DNA of 64,000 bases, from the NCBI RefSeq assembly GCF_011762125.1, contig NZ_JAASQN010000009.1, positions 1-64,000 on the forward strand, given 5' to 3'. The first letter of the stretch is position 1. The number at the start of each line of letters is the position of its first letter. The notes under the pieces are model-generated. The model searched no databases and was not told where the DNA came from. It saw nothing but the letters and a program-made list of their open reading frames with translations. This DNA is from Sphingopyxis panaciterrae (GTDB taxonomy: Bacteria; Pseudomonadota; Alphaproteobacteria; Sphingomonadales; Sphingomonadaceae). The translations under genes and the position numbers were made by a program. Positions 25,416-33,343 of this stretch are shown piece after piece.

Positions 25416-28400
25416 GCCGGAAGCTCCGTTCCGGGTGTGTCCTTGTCCCCGCCCTTGTCTTTGCCGAAGCGGCGGCGCAGCGCGGCGAGACCGTCGCGTA
25501 CCCCCCTTCTGACGAGGACGAAGAAGAGCGGGATGAAGAAGATGGCGAGGAAGGCGGCGGTCAGCATGCCGCCGATCACCGCAGTACCGATCGCGACGCG
25601 GCTGTTCGCCCCGGCGCCCGTCGCGATCGCCAGCGGCAGCACGCCGAAGATGAAGGCGAAGCTGGTCATCAGGATCGGGCGCAGGCGAATGCGCGCCGCG
25701 TCGATCGCCGCTTCGATCACGCGTTTGCCCTTGCGTTCTTCCTGCTCGGCGAACTCGATCATCAGGATCGCATTCTTCGCCGCGAGCCCCATCGTCGTGA
25801 GCAGGCCGATCTGGAGATAGACGTCGTTTTCGAGCCCGCGCAGGGTCACGCCGACCACCGCGCCGATCAGGCCGAGCGGTACGACGAGGATCACCGCGAG
25901 CGGGATCGACCAGCTTTCGTACAGCGCGGCGAGACAGAGGAAGACGACGAGCAGCGAAACCGCATAGAGGAAGGGCGCCTGCCCCGACGACAGCCGCTCC
26001 TGATAGGAAGACCCCGACCAGGCCACGCTGGTGCCGGGGATTTGTCCCGCCATCGCCTCCATCGCGTCCATCGCCTCGCCCGAGCTGACGCCCGCGGCGG
26101 GCTGGCCCGAAATCTCGAACGCCGGAACGCCCTGAAAGCGCGAGGTGCTCGACGGCGTCGTCGCCCAGCCGATGCGCGAAAAGGCCGAGAAGGGCGACAT
26201 TTCGCCGTCGGCCGAGCGCACATACCATTGATCGAGATCCTCGGGCTTGGCGCGATAGGGGGCGTCGCCCTGGACATAGACGCGCTTGACGCGGCCCTTG
26301 TCGATGAAGTCGTTGACGTAACGCCCGCCCCACGCGGTCGCGAGCGTGTTGTTCACGTCGCTGTTGCTGAGACCGTAGGCGGTGAGCCGCTGCGTATCGA
26401 TATCGATCTTGAGCGTCGCGACGTCGGGAAGATCGGACAGGCGCACCGACGTCAGCCTGGGGTCGGCATTCGCCATCGCGAGCAGCCGGTCGCGCGCGGC
26501 GGCGAATTGCTCGCGGCTGAGGCCGCCGCGGTTCTGGAACTGCATCGTGAAACCCGACGTGTCGCCAAGGCCGCGCACCGCGCCGGGGACGAGCGCGAAG
26601 ACCTGTGCGTCGCGCAGCCCGCTCAGCGCCTTGCGCGCGCGCTCGGTGATCGCATCGGCGGTGTTTTCCTTGCCCGGCCGGTCGTCCCAGTCGACGAGGT
26701 TGACGAATCCCTGGCCGGTATTCTGGCCCGCTGCCGCGCCGCCGCCGCCGCCGGCGATCAGGAACAAGGCGCCGGTGTTCGCCTTTTCATGGTTCAGGAA
26801 ATAATTTTCGACCGCGTTGCGCACTTCGAGCGTGCGCTCCTGGGTGGCGCCGGCAGGCAGGCGGAACTGGACCTGGACGCGGCCCTGATCCTCGTTCGGC
26901 AGGAAGCCGCCGGGCAGGCGGAGGAACAGGACGGCGAGGAGAACGAGGATGACGGCATAGATGCCGAGGAAGATCCATTTGCGGTCGACGACCGCGCCGA
27001 CGCTGCCGACATAGCGGTTCACTATGCGGTCGAAGCGGGTGTTGAAACCGGTCTTCAGCCGTTCGCCAATCGCGTGCAGGCGCGGAAAACGATGCGCCCC
27101 GACCGTCTCGCCATGCGCTCTCGGCTTGAGCAGGCTCGACGTCAGCGCCGGGCTCAGGATCAGCGCGACGAGCACCGACAGCGCCATCGCCGAGACGATG
27201 GTGATCGAGAATTGCCGGTAGATGACGCCGGTCGAACCACCGAAAAAGGCCATCGGCAGGAACACCGCCGACAGCACGAGCGCGATCGCGATCAGCGCGA
27301 CCTGCAGTTCCTGCATCGACTGGATCGTTGCCTCGCGCGCCGACATGCCGGGATTTTCTTCCATCAACCGCTCGACATTCTCGACGACGACGATCGCATC
27401 GTCGACGAGCAGGCCGATCGCGAGCGTCAGCCCGAACAGGGTCATCGTGTTGATGCTGAATCCGGCCATATAGAAAATGCCGAAGGTGCCGAGCAGCACG
27501 ACGGGCACCGCGATCGCGGGGATCAGCACCGCGCGCCAGCTTTGCAGGAAGACGAACATGACGAGGATGACGAGCAAGATCGCCTCGAACAGCGATTTCT
27601 GTACTTCGCTGACCGACAGCTTGATGAAGGCGGTCGCGTCGTTGGCGTAAGAATAGGTAACGCCGTCGGGGAAGTCGGCGGCGAGCTCTTCCATCCGGGC
27701 CTTCACCCGCTCGGCGGTGTCGAGCGCGTCGGACCCGGGCGACAGCGAGATCGACATGCCGGCGCCGGGGTGGCCGTTGATGCGGCTGATGACGGCATAG
27801 CTTTCGGCGCCGATCTCGACGCGAGCGATGTCCTTGATCCGCACGCTCGACCCGTCGGGAAGCGTCTTGAGGACGATATTCTCGAACTCTTCGACGGTCT
27901 GCATCCGCGATTGCGCGGTGACCGTCGCGTTGAGCATCTGTCCTTGCGGCGCGGGCAGCCCGCCGACGTCGCCGGCAGCGACTTCGCTGTTCTGCGCGGT
28001 GATCGCCGAAATCACATCGCCCGGCATCAGCGACACCGCGGCCAGCCGCTGCGGATTCAGCCAGATGCGCATCGCGTGCGGCGCGCCATAGATATTGACG
28101 TCGCCGACCCCTTCGACGCGCGACAGCGGGTCCTGGATGTTCGACGCCATATAGTCGGACACGTCCTGGTTCGACCGCGTATTGGTCGAATCATAGACGG
28201 CGACGAGCAGCAGCGTATCGGCGTTCGACTTGGTGACGCGCACGCCCTGTTGCTGCACCTGTTGCGGCAGGCGCGAGATCGCCGACTGGATCTTGTTCTG
28301 GACCTGTACCTGCGCGATGTCGGGGTCGGTGCCCTTTTCGAAGATCGCGGTGATGTTCGCCTGCCCGCGCGAACTCGACTGCGAACTGAAATAGAGCAGG

Positions 28401-28621
28401 CCGTCGATCCCGGTCAGCTGCTGTTCGAGCACCTGCGTGACGCTGTTCTCGATGGTTTCGGCCGATGCGCCGGGATAGGTCGCGCGGATGTTGACCTGCG
28501 CCGGCGCGATGTCGGGATATTGTTCGATCGGCAGCGAAAAGAGCGCGCCCAAGCCACCGAGCATGACGATGATCGCGAGCACCCAGGCAAAGATCGGCCG
28601 GTCGATGAAAAGGCGCGACAT
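25412..28621 (-). CDS. RND multidrug efflux pump inner membrane subunit (HAE1 family, AcrB-like)
   Basis: A 1069-residue proton-driven exporter with the complete HAE1 layout: SRLFIDRPIFAWVLAIIVML at the N-terminus, two six-helix bundles, and two large periplasmic porter loops. The proton-relay helix GLLVDDAIVVVENVER carries the paired Asp residues of family helix 4, and GFFLPNEDQG-like PGGFLPNEDQGRVQV opens the second porter loop. The second half contains TTMGLAAKNAILMIEFAEQ. It lies between the adaptor (6 bases upstream) and the outer membrane factor (overlapping), a complete tripartite operon. Hydrophobic drugs or natural products are likely substrates. No local TetR repressor is visible. 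Confidence 0.95.
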   Translation of the reverse strand: MSRLFIDRPIFAWVLAIIVMLGGLGALFSLPIEQYPDIAPAQVNIRATYPGASAETIENSVTQVLEQQLTGIDGLLYFSSQSSSRGQANITAIFEKGTDPDIAQVQVQNKIQSAISRLPQQVQQQGVRVTKSNADTLLLVAVYDSTNTRSNQDVSDYMASNIQDPLSRVEGVGDVNIYGAPHAMRIWLNPQRLAAVSLMPGDVISAITAQNSEVAAGDVGGLPAPQGQMLNATVTAQSRMQTVEEFENIVLKTLPDGSSVRIKDIARVEIGAESYAVISRINGHPGAGMSISLSPGSDALDTAERVKARMEELAADFPDGVTYSYANDATAFIKLSVSEVQKSLFEAILLVILVMFVFLQSWRAVLIPAIAVPVVLLGTFGIFYMAGFSINTMTLFGLTLAIGLLVDDAIVVVENVERLMEENPGMSAREATIQSMQELQVALIAIALVLSAVFLPMAFFGGSTGVIYRQFSITIVSAMALSVLVALILSPALTSSLLKPRAHGETVGAHRFPRLHAIGERLKTGFNTRFDRIVNRYVGSVGAVVDRKWIFLGIYAVILVLLAVLFLRLPGGFLPNEDQGRVQVQFRLPAGATQERTLEVRNAVENYFLNHEKANTGALFLIAGGGGGAAAGQNTGQGFVNLVDWDDRPGKENTADAITERARKALSGLRDAQVFALVPGAVRGLGDTSGFTMQFQNRGGLSREQFAAARDRLLAMANADPRLTSVRLSDLPDVATLKIDIDTQRLTAYGLSNSDVNNTLATAWGGRYVNDFIDKGRVKRVYVQGDAPYRAKPEDLDQWYVRSADGEMSPFSAFSRIGWATTPSSTSRFQGVPAFEISGQPAAGVSSGEAMDAMEAMAGQIPGTSVAWSGSSYQERLSSGQAPFLYAVSLLVVFLCLAALYESWSIPLAVILVVPLGLIGAVVGVTLRGLENDVYLQIGLLTTMGLAAKNAILMIEFAEQEERKGKRVIEAAIDAARIRLRPILMTSFAFIFGVLPLAIATGAGANSRVAIGTAVIGGMLTAAFLAIFFIPLFFVLVRRGVRDGLAALRRRFGKDKGGDKDTPGTELPA

Positions 28622-28627
28622 GGGGGC

Positions 28628-29830
28628 TTATTTCCCTTTTTCTGCGCCTGCTGCGCCTTTGCCCGCGGGTGCCCCCACCCGCTGCGGGCTGTTCGCCGGA
28701 ACCGGCTTGATCGCGGCGCCCTGTTTCAGGTTGCCGAGCCCCTGGGTGATCACCTTTTCGCCGGGCTTCAGCCCATCGGTGACGACCCAGTTGGCGCCGA
28801 CCGTCCGTTCGGCAGTGACCTTGCGGCGCGCCGCCTTGTTGTCCTTGCCGACCAGATAGACAAAGGCCGACCCGTCGAAGTCGCGCTGCAACGCGGTTTG
28901 CGGGACGAGGATCGCGGCGGGGTTGATCGCCTGGTCGAACAGCGCGGTGACGAACATGCCGGGCAAAAGCAGCCCCTGCGGATTGGGGAAACGCGCGCGC
29001 AGCGTCACCGTGCCCGTCGCTTCGCTGACCGTGATGTCGGAAAACTGGACCGTGCCCGTGAAGCCGTAATCGCTGCCGTCCTCGAGCTTCAGCCGCACCG
29101 TGGTGCTCCCCGGCTGAGTGCCGCCGCTCGCCAGCGCCTGGCGCAGCCGCGTCAGCTCGGCGCTCGATTGCTGCATGTCGACATAGAGGGGATCGGTCTG
29201 CTGGATCAGCGCGAGCGGTTCGGCCTGGCTTGCGCTGACGAGCGCGCCGGGGGTCGCGAGGCTGCGGCCGATGCGCCCGCTGATCGGCGCCGACAGCGTC
29301 GTGAAGCGCAGGTTGATGCGCGCGGTATCGAGCGCCGCGGCATTTTGCGCGACGGCGGCGCGGGCGACGCGCGCCTGGGCCAGTGCGTCGGTATAATCCT
29401 GCTGCGCGACCGCCTGCATCTTGGCCAGCGGTTCGAAACGCTTCGCCTTTTCCTCGGCCGCCTGCGCGCTGGCGCGGGCGCTGGCGAGATTGGCCGACGC
29501 CTGGTCGACCGCGGCCTGATAGAGGCTGGGGTCGATCTGGTAGAGCGGCTGACCGGCGCGGACGAGGCTGCCCTCGGTGAACAGGCGGCGGCGGATCAGG
29601 CCATTGACCTGCGGGCGCACCTCGCTCGTTTCGAACGCGACGGTGCGGCCGCCGAGTTGGGTGGTGACCGGAACCGCCTGCATCGTGACGGTGACATATC
29701 CGACCTCGGGCGCCCCGCGTCCGCGGCCGCCCGCGTCATCCTTGCCGGAACAGGCGCCCAGCGACAGCATCATGGCACACCAAGCTCCGGCGCGGAGCAG
29801 CGGCCTTTTGTCCAGCATAGTCGCCAGCAT
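28628..29830 (-). CDS. RND efflux periplasmic adaptor (AcrA/MexA family)
   Basis: A 400-residue membrane fusion lipoprotein (lipobox SLGAC) that joins the RND pump to the outer membrane factor. The lipoyl-like half domains are visible (VRPQVNGLIRRRLFTEGSLV and TLSAPISGRIGRSLATPGAL), the alpha-hairpin lies between them (ASARASAQAAEEKAKRFEPL, QDYTDALAQARVARAAVAQN), and the beta-barrel region contains LLLPGMFVTALFDQ. The tail is Lys/Ala/Pro-rich. It is the first gene of the operon, divergent from kduI across a 201-base gap; an ATG four codons downstream is an alternative start. Confidence 0.94.
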   Translation of the reverse strand: MLATMLDKRPLLRAGAWCAMMLSLGACSGKDDAGGRGRGAPEVGYVTVTMQAVPVTTQLGGRTVAFETSEVRPQVNGLIRRRLFTEGSLVRAGQPLYQIDPSLYQAAVDQASANLASARASAQAAEEKAKRFEPLAKMQAVAQQDYTDALAQARVARAAVAQNAAALDTARINLRFTTLSAPISGRIGRSLATPGALVSASQAEPLALIQQTDPLYVDMQQSSAELTRLRQALASGGTQPGSTTVRLKLEDGSDYGFTGTVQFSDITVSEATGTVTLRARFPNPQGLLLPGMFVTALFDQAINPAAILVPQTALQRDFDGSAFVYLVGKDNKAARRKVTAERTVGANWVVTDGLKPGEKVITQGLGNLKQGAAIKPVPANSPQRVGAPAGKGAAGAEKGK

Positions 29831-29900
29831 ATTGATTGGTCTCGTGTCGGTCCGCCGACGGCGGGGGGATGGCGCCTATTCCACCATTTGGAAGGTCGCA

Positions 29901-29914
29901 TGCAAGCGCTTTCA
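29901..29914. promoter_or_regulatory. Candidate LacI-family operator between efflux operon and kduI
   Basis: TGCAAGCGCTTTCA is a near-perfect palindrome (one mismatched pair) of the TGAAAGCGCTTTCA type recognised by several LacI-family regulators. It differs from the TGACACCGGT-type operator 55 bases downstream, so it may bind a second LacI-type protein. A 10-base-phased direct repeat TGCGACAA (29921 and 29931) follows. Which of the two divergent operons it serves is not known. Confidence 0.45.
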
Positions 29915-29968
29915 AGCCTTTGCGACAAAGTGCGACAATTTGGCTGCGGCTTTGCCCGGCCGGAACAT

Positions 29969-29982
29969 TGACACCGGTTACC
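29969..29982 (+). promoter_or_regulatory. Predicted uronate repressor operator and promoter of kduI
   Basis: TGACACCGGTTACC, copy 1 of the palindromic element shared by three units of the uronate locus (also 33155, 33288 inverted, 38890). It overlaps a consensus -35 box TTGACA (29968-29973), with TAGCCA 17 bases downstream as a possible -10. A protein bound here would block polymerase access to the kduI-kduD-kdgK promoter. The ACCGGT core with a central CG step is typical of LacI-family sites. Confidence 0.75.
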
Positions 29983-30031
29983 TTTGCGTTTAGCCAGACG
30001 CCAGCCCCGAAATCTGCGATGAGGATGCATC

Positions 30032-30868
30032 ATGTTCGCCAAAACCTATCACGCCACCCATCCCGACATGATGGAATGCGTCGACAATGACGCGCTGCGC
30101 GACCGCTATCTGGTGTCGGGCATGTTCGAAGCGGGCGCGGTCAACCTCAACTATTCGCACAATGAACGATTCGTCATCGGTGGCGCGGTGCCGCAGGGCG
30201 GGGCGCTGAAGCTTCCCGACCAGACCGCGCCCGCGTCCGCGGCCGGACACCCCCTCCTCGAACGGCGCGAGCTGGCCGCGGTCAATATCGGTACCGCCGG
30301 GGCGATCAGCGTCGACGGCCAGCGCTTCGAGATGAAGAACAAGGAATGCCTCTATATCCCGATGGGATCGAAAGAGGTGCTCTTCGAAGGCGATGGCGCG
30401 CGTTTCTATCTCGCCTCGCTTCCCGCGCACAAGGTGTGCCCGATCAAGCATATCACGCTCGACCAGGCCAATCCGCTCGCGCGCGGCGACCTTGCCAATT
30501 CGAACCAGCGGACGATCTACCAGCTCGTCATTCCGGGCGTCTGCGAAAGCGCGCAACTGCTCCTCGGCCTGACGGTGCTCGAGGAAGGCAGCGTCTGGAA
30601 CACGATGCCGCCGCACCTCCACGACCGCCGCAGCGAAATTTATCTCTATTTCGACCTGCCCGAGGAAAATGATCGCATCTTCCATTATATGGGCGAGCCC
30701 GACAGCATGCGGCACATCGTGATCGGCAACGAGGAAGCGGTGATCAGCCCGCCCTGGTCGATCCACATGGGGTCGGGGACGAAGAAATATGCCTTCATCT
30801 GGGCGATGGGCGGCGAGAATCTCGACTATACCGACATGAACGTCCTCGACATCTGCCAGTTGAAATAG
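30032..30868 (+). CDS. kduI: 5-keto-4-deoxyuronate isomerase
   Basis: A 278-residue cupin isomerase (KduI) that converts 5-keto-4-deoxyuronate, formed from the unsaturated uronic acid ends left by polysaccharide lyases, to 2,5-diketo-3-deoxygluconate (DKII). The metal site [13 protein letters not shown] (H-x-H and Glu) followed later by the SIHMGSG histidine is intact, and the length equals that of characterised KduI. It is the first gene of a kduI-kduD-kdgK series under a predicted LacI-type operator. The product is the substrate of the KduD encoded next. Confidence 0.95.
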   Translation: MFAKTYHATHPDMMECVDNDALRDRYLVSGMFEAGAVNLNYSHNERFVIGGAVPQGGALKLPDQTAPASAAGHPLLERRELAAVNIGTAGAISVDGQRFEMKNKECLYIPMGSKEVLFEGDGARFYLASLPAHKVCPIKHITLDQANPLARGDLANSNQRTIYQLVIPGVCESAQLLLGLTVLEEGSVWNTMPPHLHDRRSEIYLYFDLPEENDRIFHYMGEPDSMRHIVIGNEEAVISPPWSIHMGSGTKKYAFIWAMGGENLDYTDMNVLDICQLK

Positions 30869-30884
30869 TCTGGGCCCACTCGCT

Positions 30885-30969
30885 TCGTCATCCCGGACTT
30901 GATCCGGGATCGATTTGCGAAGGACTGCGCTTTGGGTCATGGACCCCGGATCAAGTCCGGGGTGACGAG
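30885..30969. repeat. Palindromic intergenic repeat, family B, copy 1
   Basis: Outer arms CGTCATCCCGG...and CCGGGGTGACG, with inner CCGGACTTGATCCGG and CCGGATCAAGTCCGG elements that are themselves near-palindromic. Three further copies lie at 32873-32970, 49936-50014 and 51906-51996. This copy fills nearly the whole kduI-kduD gap and ends just before the kduD ribosome binding site (GAGAGGA), so it may set differential expression or mRNA processing within the operon. Confidence 0.9.
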
Positions 30970-30984
30970 AGGATAAGACGAACG

Positions 30985-31752
30985 ATGCAAATGTTCGACC
31001 TGACAGGAAAAGTCGCGCTCGTCACCGGCGCCAACACCGGCATCGGCCAGGGCATCGCGCTCGCGCTTGCCGAAGCGGGTGCCGACATCGCCGCCGCGGG
31101 CCGGTCGCCCGCCGAAGAAACCGTCGGCAAGGTGCGCGGATTGGGACGTCGGGCCGAGAATTTCGCCGCCGACCTGTCGAGCGTCGGGGCGGTGCAGCCG
31201 CTCGTCGATGCGGTGCTGGCCGAGTTCGGCCGCATCGACATCCTCGTCAACAATGCCGGGATCATCCGGCGCGCCGATGCGGTCGACTTCACCGAAGCCG
31301 ATTGGGACGCGGTGATGGACACCAATTTGAAGACGCTGTTCTTCCTATGCCAGGCGGCCGGACGCCATATGATCGCGCGTATCGAGCAAGAGGGGGGGGG
31401 CGGCAAGATCATCAACATCGCCTCGATGCTGACCTTTCAGGGCGGCATTCGCGTGCCGAGCTATACCGCGTCGAAATCGGGGGTCGGCGGCCTGACCAAG
31501 CTGCTCGCCAACGAATGGGCAGCGAAAGGAATACAGGTCAACGCGATCGCACCGGGCTATATCGCGACGAACAATACGACGGCACTGCAGGCGGACGAGA
31601 CGCGCAATCGCCAGATCGTCGAGCGCATTCCAGCCGGCCGCTGGGGCGATCCGGCCGATATCGGCGGCGCGGCGGTGTTCCTCGCGTCGTCGGCGTCGGA
31701 TTATGTGCAGGGCCATATCCTCGCCGTCGACGGCGGCTGGCTCGCGCGCTAG
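30985..31752 (+). CDS. kduD: 2-keto-3-deoxy-D-gluconate dehydrogenase (SDR family)
   Basis: A 255-residue short-chain dehydrogenase that reduces 2,5-diketo-3-deoxygluconate to 2-keto-3-deoxygluconate. The cofactor motif TGANTGIGQG, the NNAG strand end, Ser in INIASMLTFQGG, and the YTASKSG catalytic Tyr-Lys are present, and MLTFQGGIRVPSYTASKSGV is diagnostic for KduD. A run of nine G residues (31392-31400) encodes EGGGG shortly before the catalytic Ser and is a potential slippage site. Co-transcribed with kduI and kdgK; kdgK follows 9 bases downstream. Confidence 0.94.
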   Translation: MQMFDLTGKVALVTGANTGIGQGIALALAEAGADIAAAGRSPAEETVGKVRGLGRRAENFAADLSSVGAVQPLVDAVLAEFGRIDILVNNAGIIRRADAVDFTEADWDAVMDTNLKTLFFLCQAAGRHMIARIEQEGGGGKIINIASMLTFQGGIRVPSYTASKSGVGGLTKLLANEWAAKGIQVNAIAPGYIATNNTTALQADETRNRQIVERIPAGRWGDPADIGGAAVFLASSASDYVQGHILAVDGGWLAR

Positions 31753-31761
31753 TCCGACGCG

Positions 31762-32772
31762 ATGTCCGACCGTCTTGTCTTCTTCGGCGAACTGCTGATC
31801 CGCCTGACCGCGCCGGGCAACGAGTTGCTGATGCAATCGCCGTCGTTCGCGCTCCACGTCGGCGGCGCCGAAGCCAATGTCGCGATCGGGCTGGCGCATC
31901 TCGGCCATGATTGCGCGATGGTCGGCCGGGTTCCCGACAATGCGCTCGGACGCGGCGCGGTGGCGGCGGTGCGCGGCGCGGGCGTCGATTGCGCCGCGGT
32001 CGCCAGCGGCCCGGGGCGGATGGGGCTGTATTTCCTCAGCGTCGGCGCGGGGCTTCGCGCGTCGGAGATCGTCTACGACCGCGCCGGGTCGAGCTTCGCC
32101 GCGAGCGGTGCGGCGGATTATGACTGGGATGCGCTGCTCGCCGGTGCGGGCCTGCTTCATCTGTCGGGGATCACCTCGGCGCTCGGAGCACGCTCGGCGG
32201 AGGCCGCGCTGGCGGCCGCGCGCACGGCGAAGCGGCTTGGCGTCCCCGTCAGCTTCGACGGCAATTATCGCGCGATGCTGTGGGAAGCGTGGGACAGCGA
32301 TCCGCGCGCGATCCTTTCGGAACTCATCGGCGCCGCCGACATCCTCTTCGGCAACCACCGCGACCTGTCGCTCGTGCTCGGCCGTGAATTCAGCGGTGAC
32401 GGCGCGGACCGGCGGCGCGAAGCCGCCGAAGCCGGCTTTGCCGCTTTCCCGAATCTCTGTTTGATCGCGTCGACCGCGCGCCACACGGCGACCGCCGATC
32501 ATCACCGCATCGCGGCGCGCGTCGATCTTCGCGCCTCCGCGCACCAGACCGACGAGGTCGACGTCACCGGCATCGTCGATCGCATTGGCGCGGGCGATGC
32601 CTTTGCCGCCGGGGTGCTCCACGCCTGGCGCACCGGCGGCGATGCGCGCGCGATGGCCGAAACCGGCCTCGCGCTGACCTGCCTCAAACATTCGCTGCCG
32701 GGCGACGCGAGCCGCTTCGGCGCGGCCGATATCGCGGCCTTCCATGCCGGCGGACTCGATGTGCGGCGGTAG
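31762..32772 (+). CDS. kdgK: 2-keto-3-deoxygluconate kinase (PfkB family)
   Basis: A 336-residue ribokinase-fold sugar kinase. The N-terminus FFGELLIRLTAPG, the substrate-side GGAEANVAIGLAHLG and the C-terminal signature RIGAGDAFAAG with the catalytic Asp are all present. With kduI and kduD upstream the expected reaction is phosphorylation of 2-keto-3-deoxygluconate to KDPG. The KDPG aldolase (Eda) needed to finish the route is not in the window. The start has no strong Shine-Dalgarno sequence but lies 9 bases after the kduD stop, so translation is probably coupled. Confidence 0.92.
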   Translation: MSDRLVFFGELLIRLTAPGNELLMQSPSFALHVGGAEANVAIGLAHLGHDCAMVGRVPDNALGRGAVAAVRGAGVDCAAVASGPGRMGLYFLSVGAGLRASEIVYDRAGSSFAASGAADYDWDALLAGAGLLHLSGITSALGARSAEAALAAARTAKRLGVPVSFDGNYRAMLWEAWDSDPRAILSELIGAADILFGNHRDLSLVLGREFSGDGADRRREAAEAGFAAFPNLCLIASTARHTATADHHRIAARVDLRASAHQTDEVDVTGIVDRIGAGDAFAAGVLHAWRTGGDARAMAETGLALTCLKHSLPGDASRFGAADIAAFHAGGLDVRR

Positions 32773-32872
32773 GCGCGGCAATTGGCATTATCGCTTCGGT
32801 AATGATGTCGATTGCACGCCCGGCCGAGGAATGTCTGAATTGGGGTGGGGAGCGGACGTTGCTTCGCCCATC

Positions 32873-32970
32873 CTCGTCATCCCGGGCTTGACCCGGGATC
32901 CCGCTTTTCTTGGGGAGCACCGGCAGTTTCGGCATCAAGCGGGACCCCGGATCAAGTCCGGGGTGACGAT
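32873..32970. repeat. Palindromic intergenic repeat, family B, copy 2
   Basis: TCGTCATCCCGGGCTTGACCCGGGAT on the left (two substitutions that keep the inner palindrome) and GGACCCCGGATCAAGTCCGG plus GGTGACGA on the right; the spacer also contains CCCGC/GCGGG flanks. It lies in the 571-base gap between kdgK and the TonB receptor. A GAATTGGGGTGGGGAGCGGAC segment just upstream (32837-32858) resembles bases 51724-51744 and may be part of a third repeat family. Between 32971 and 33120 no gene is seen. Confidence 0.88.
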
Positions 32971-33154
32971 GAAGGGAATGTCCACTCCCGGCCGATAACC
33001 GCGGCTTCTGCCCTGGGTATGCGAACCAATATAATCGTCGTATCTTGCAAATCTTGCCGGAACCGGGCCGGCAATGGACCGGCGTCCGCACGCGCTCACC
33101 CGAGTTGTACGACAAACGTGCTTGACATCGATCATGCAATGTTTCAACTTCCTA

Positions 33155-33168
33155 TGACACCGGTTACC
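33155..33168 (+). promoter_or_regulatory. Predicted uronate repressor operator upstream of the TonB receptor, distal copy
   Basis: TGACACCGGTTACC, identical to the site ahead of kduI. A TTGACA -35-like hexamer is at 33122-33127, so this operator lies about where transcription would start. Its centre is 133 bases from that of the inverted copy at 33288-33301, a spacing compatible with DNA looping by a tetramer or by two dimers. Confidence 0.72.
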
Positions 33169-33255
33169 TGAATCGGTCAACGAAATGATAAAAGGGGAGA
33201 GGGCGCTTGGCCCGCCGGATTGCGGCGGCCTCCAGCCACTCTCGAAAAAATTCGG

Positions 33256-33279
33256 CAAAATGGTCATTCGGCCATTTTG
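33256..33279 (+). other. Stem-loop in the TonB receptor leader
   Basis: CAAAATGG (33256-33263) and CCATTTTG (33272-33279) form a perfect 8-base stem with an 8-base loop, located between the two predicted operators and 64 bases upstream of the receptor start. It is followed by TTTGGGG, too short a T-run for a confident terminator. It could be an attenuator or simply a further protein-binding palindrome. Confidence 0.4.
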
Positions 33280-33287
33280 TTTGGGGA

Positions 33288-33301
33288 AGTAACCGGTGTC
33301 A
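33288..33301 (-). promoter_or_regulatory. Predicted uronate repressor operator upstream of the TonB receptor, proximal copy
   Basis: AGTAACCGGTGTCA, the reverse complement of the TGACACCGGTTAC(C/T) element. It lies 42 bases upstream of the receptor start codon and is the second of two sites in this promoter region. Confidence 0.7.
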
Positions 33302-33343
33302 TTTCTTGCTTCGGCGGACATGCGCTGCGAAAGGGAGGACCAT

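Noticed and set aside
25416-26333. N-terminal extension of the outer membrane factor frame into the RND pump gene
   Set aside because: The extension is an out-of-frame shadow of the pump; the lipoprotein signal peptide starts at 25415 with an ATGA overlap.
26042-29971. A 1309-codon open frame on the plus strand opposite the RND pump and adaptor genes
   Set aside because: It is antisense to two well-conserved genes, is rich in Arg, Asp, Gly and His without domains, and is the usual by-product of GC-rich codon use in the minus-strand genes.
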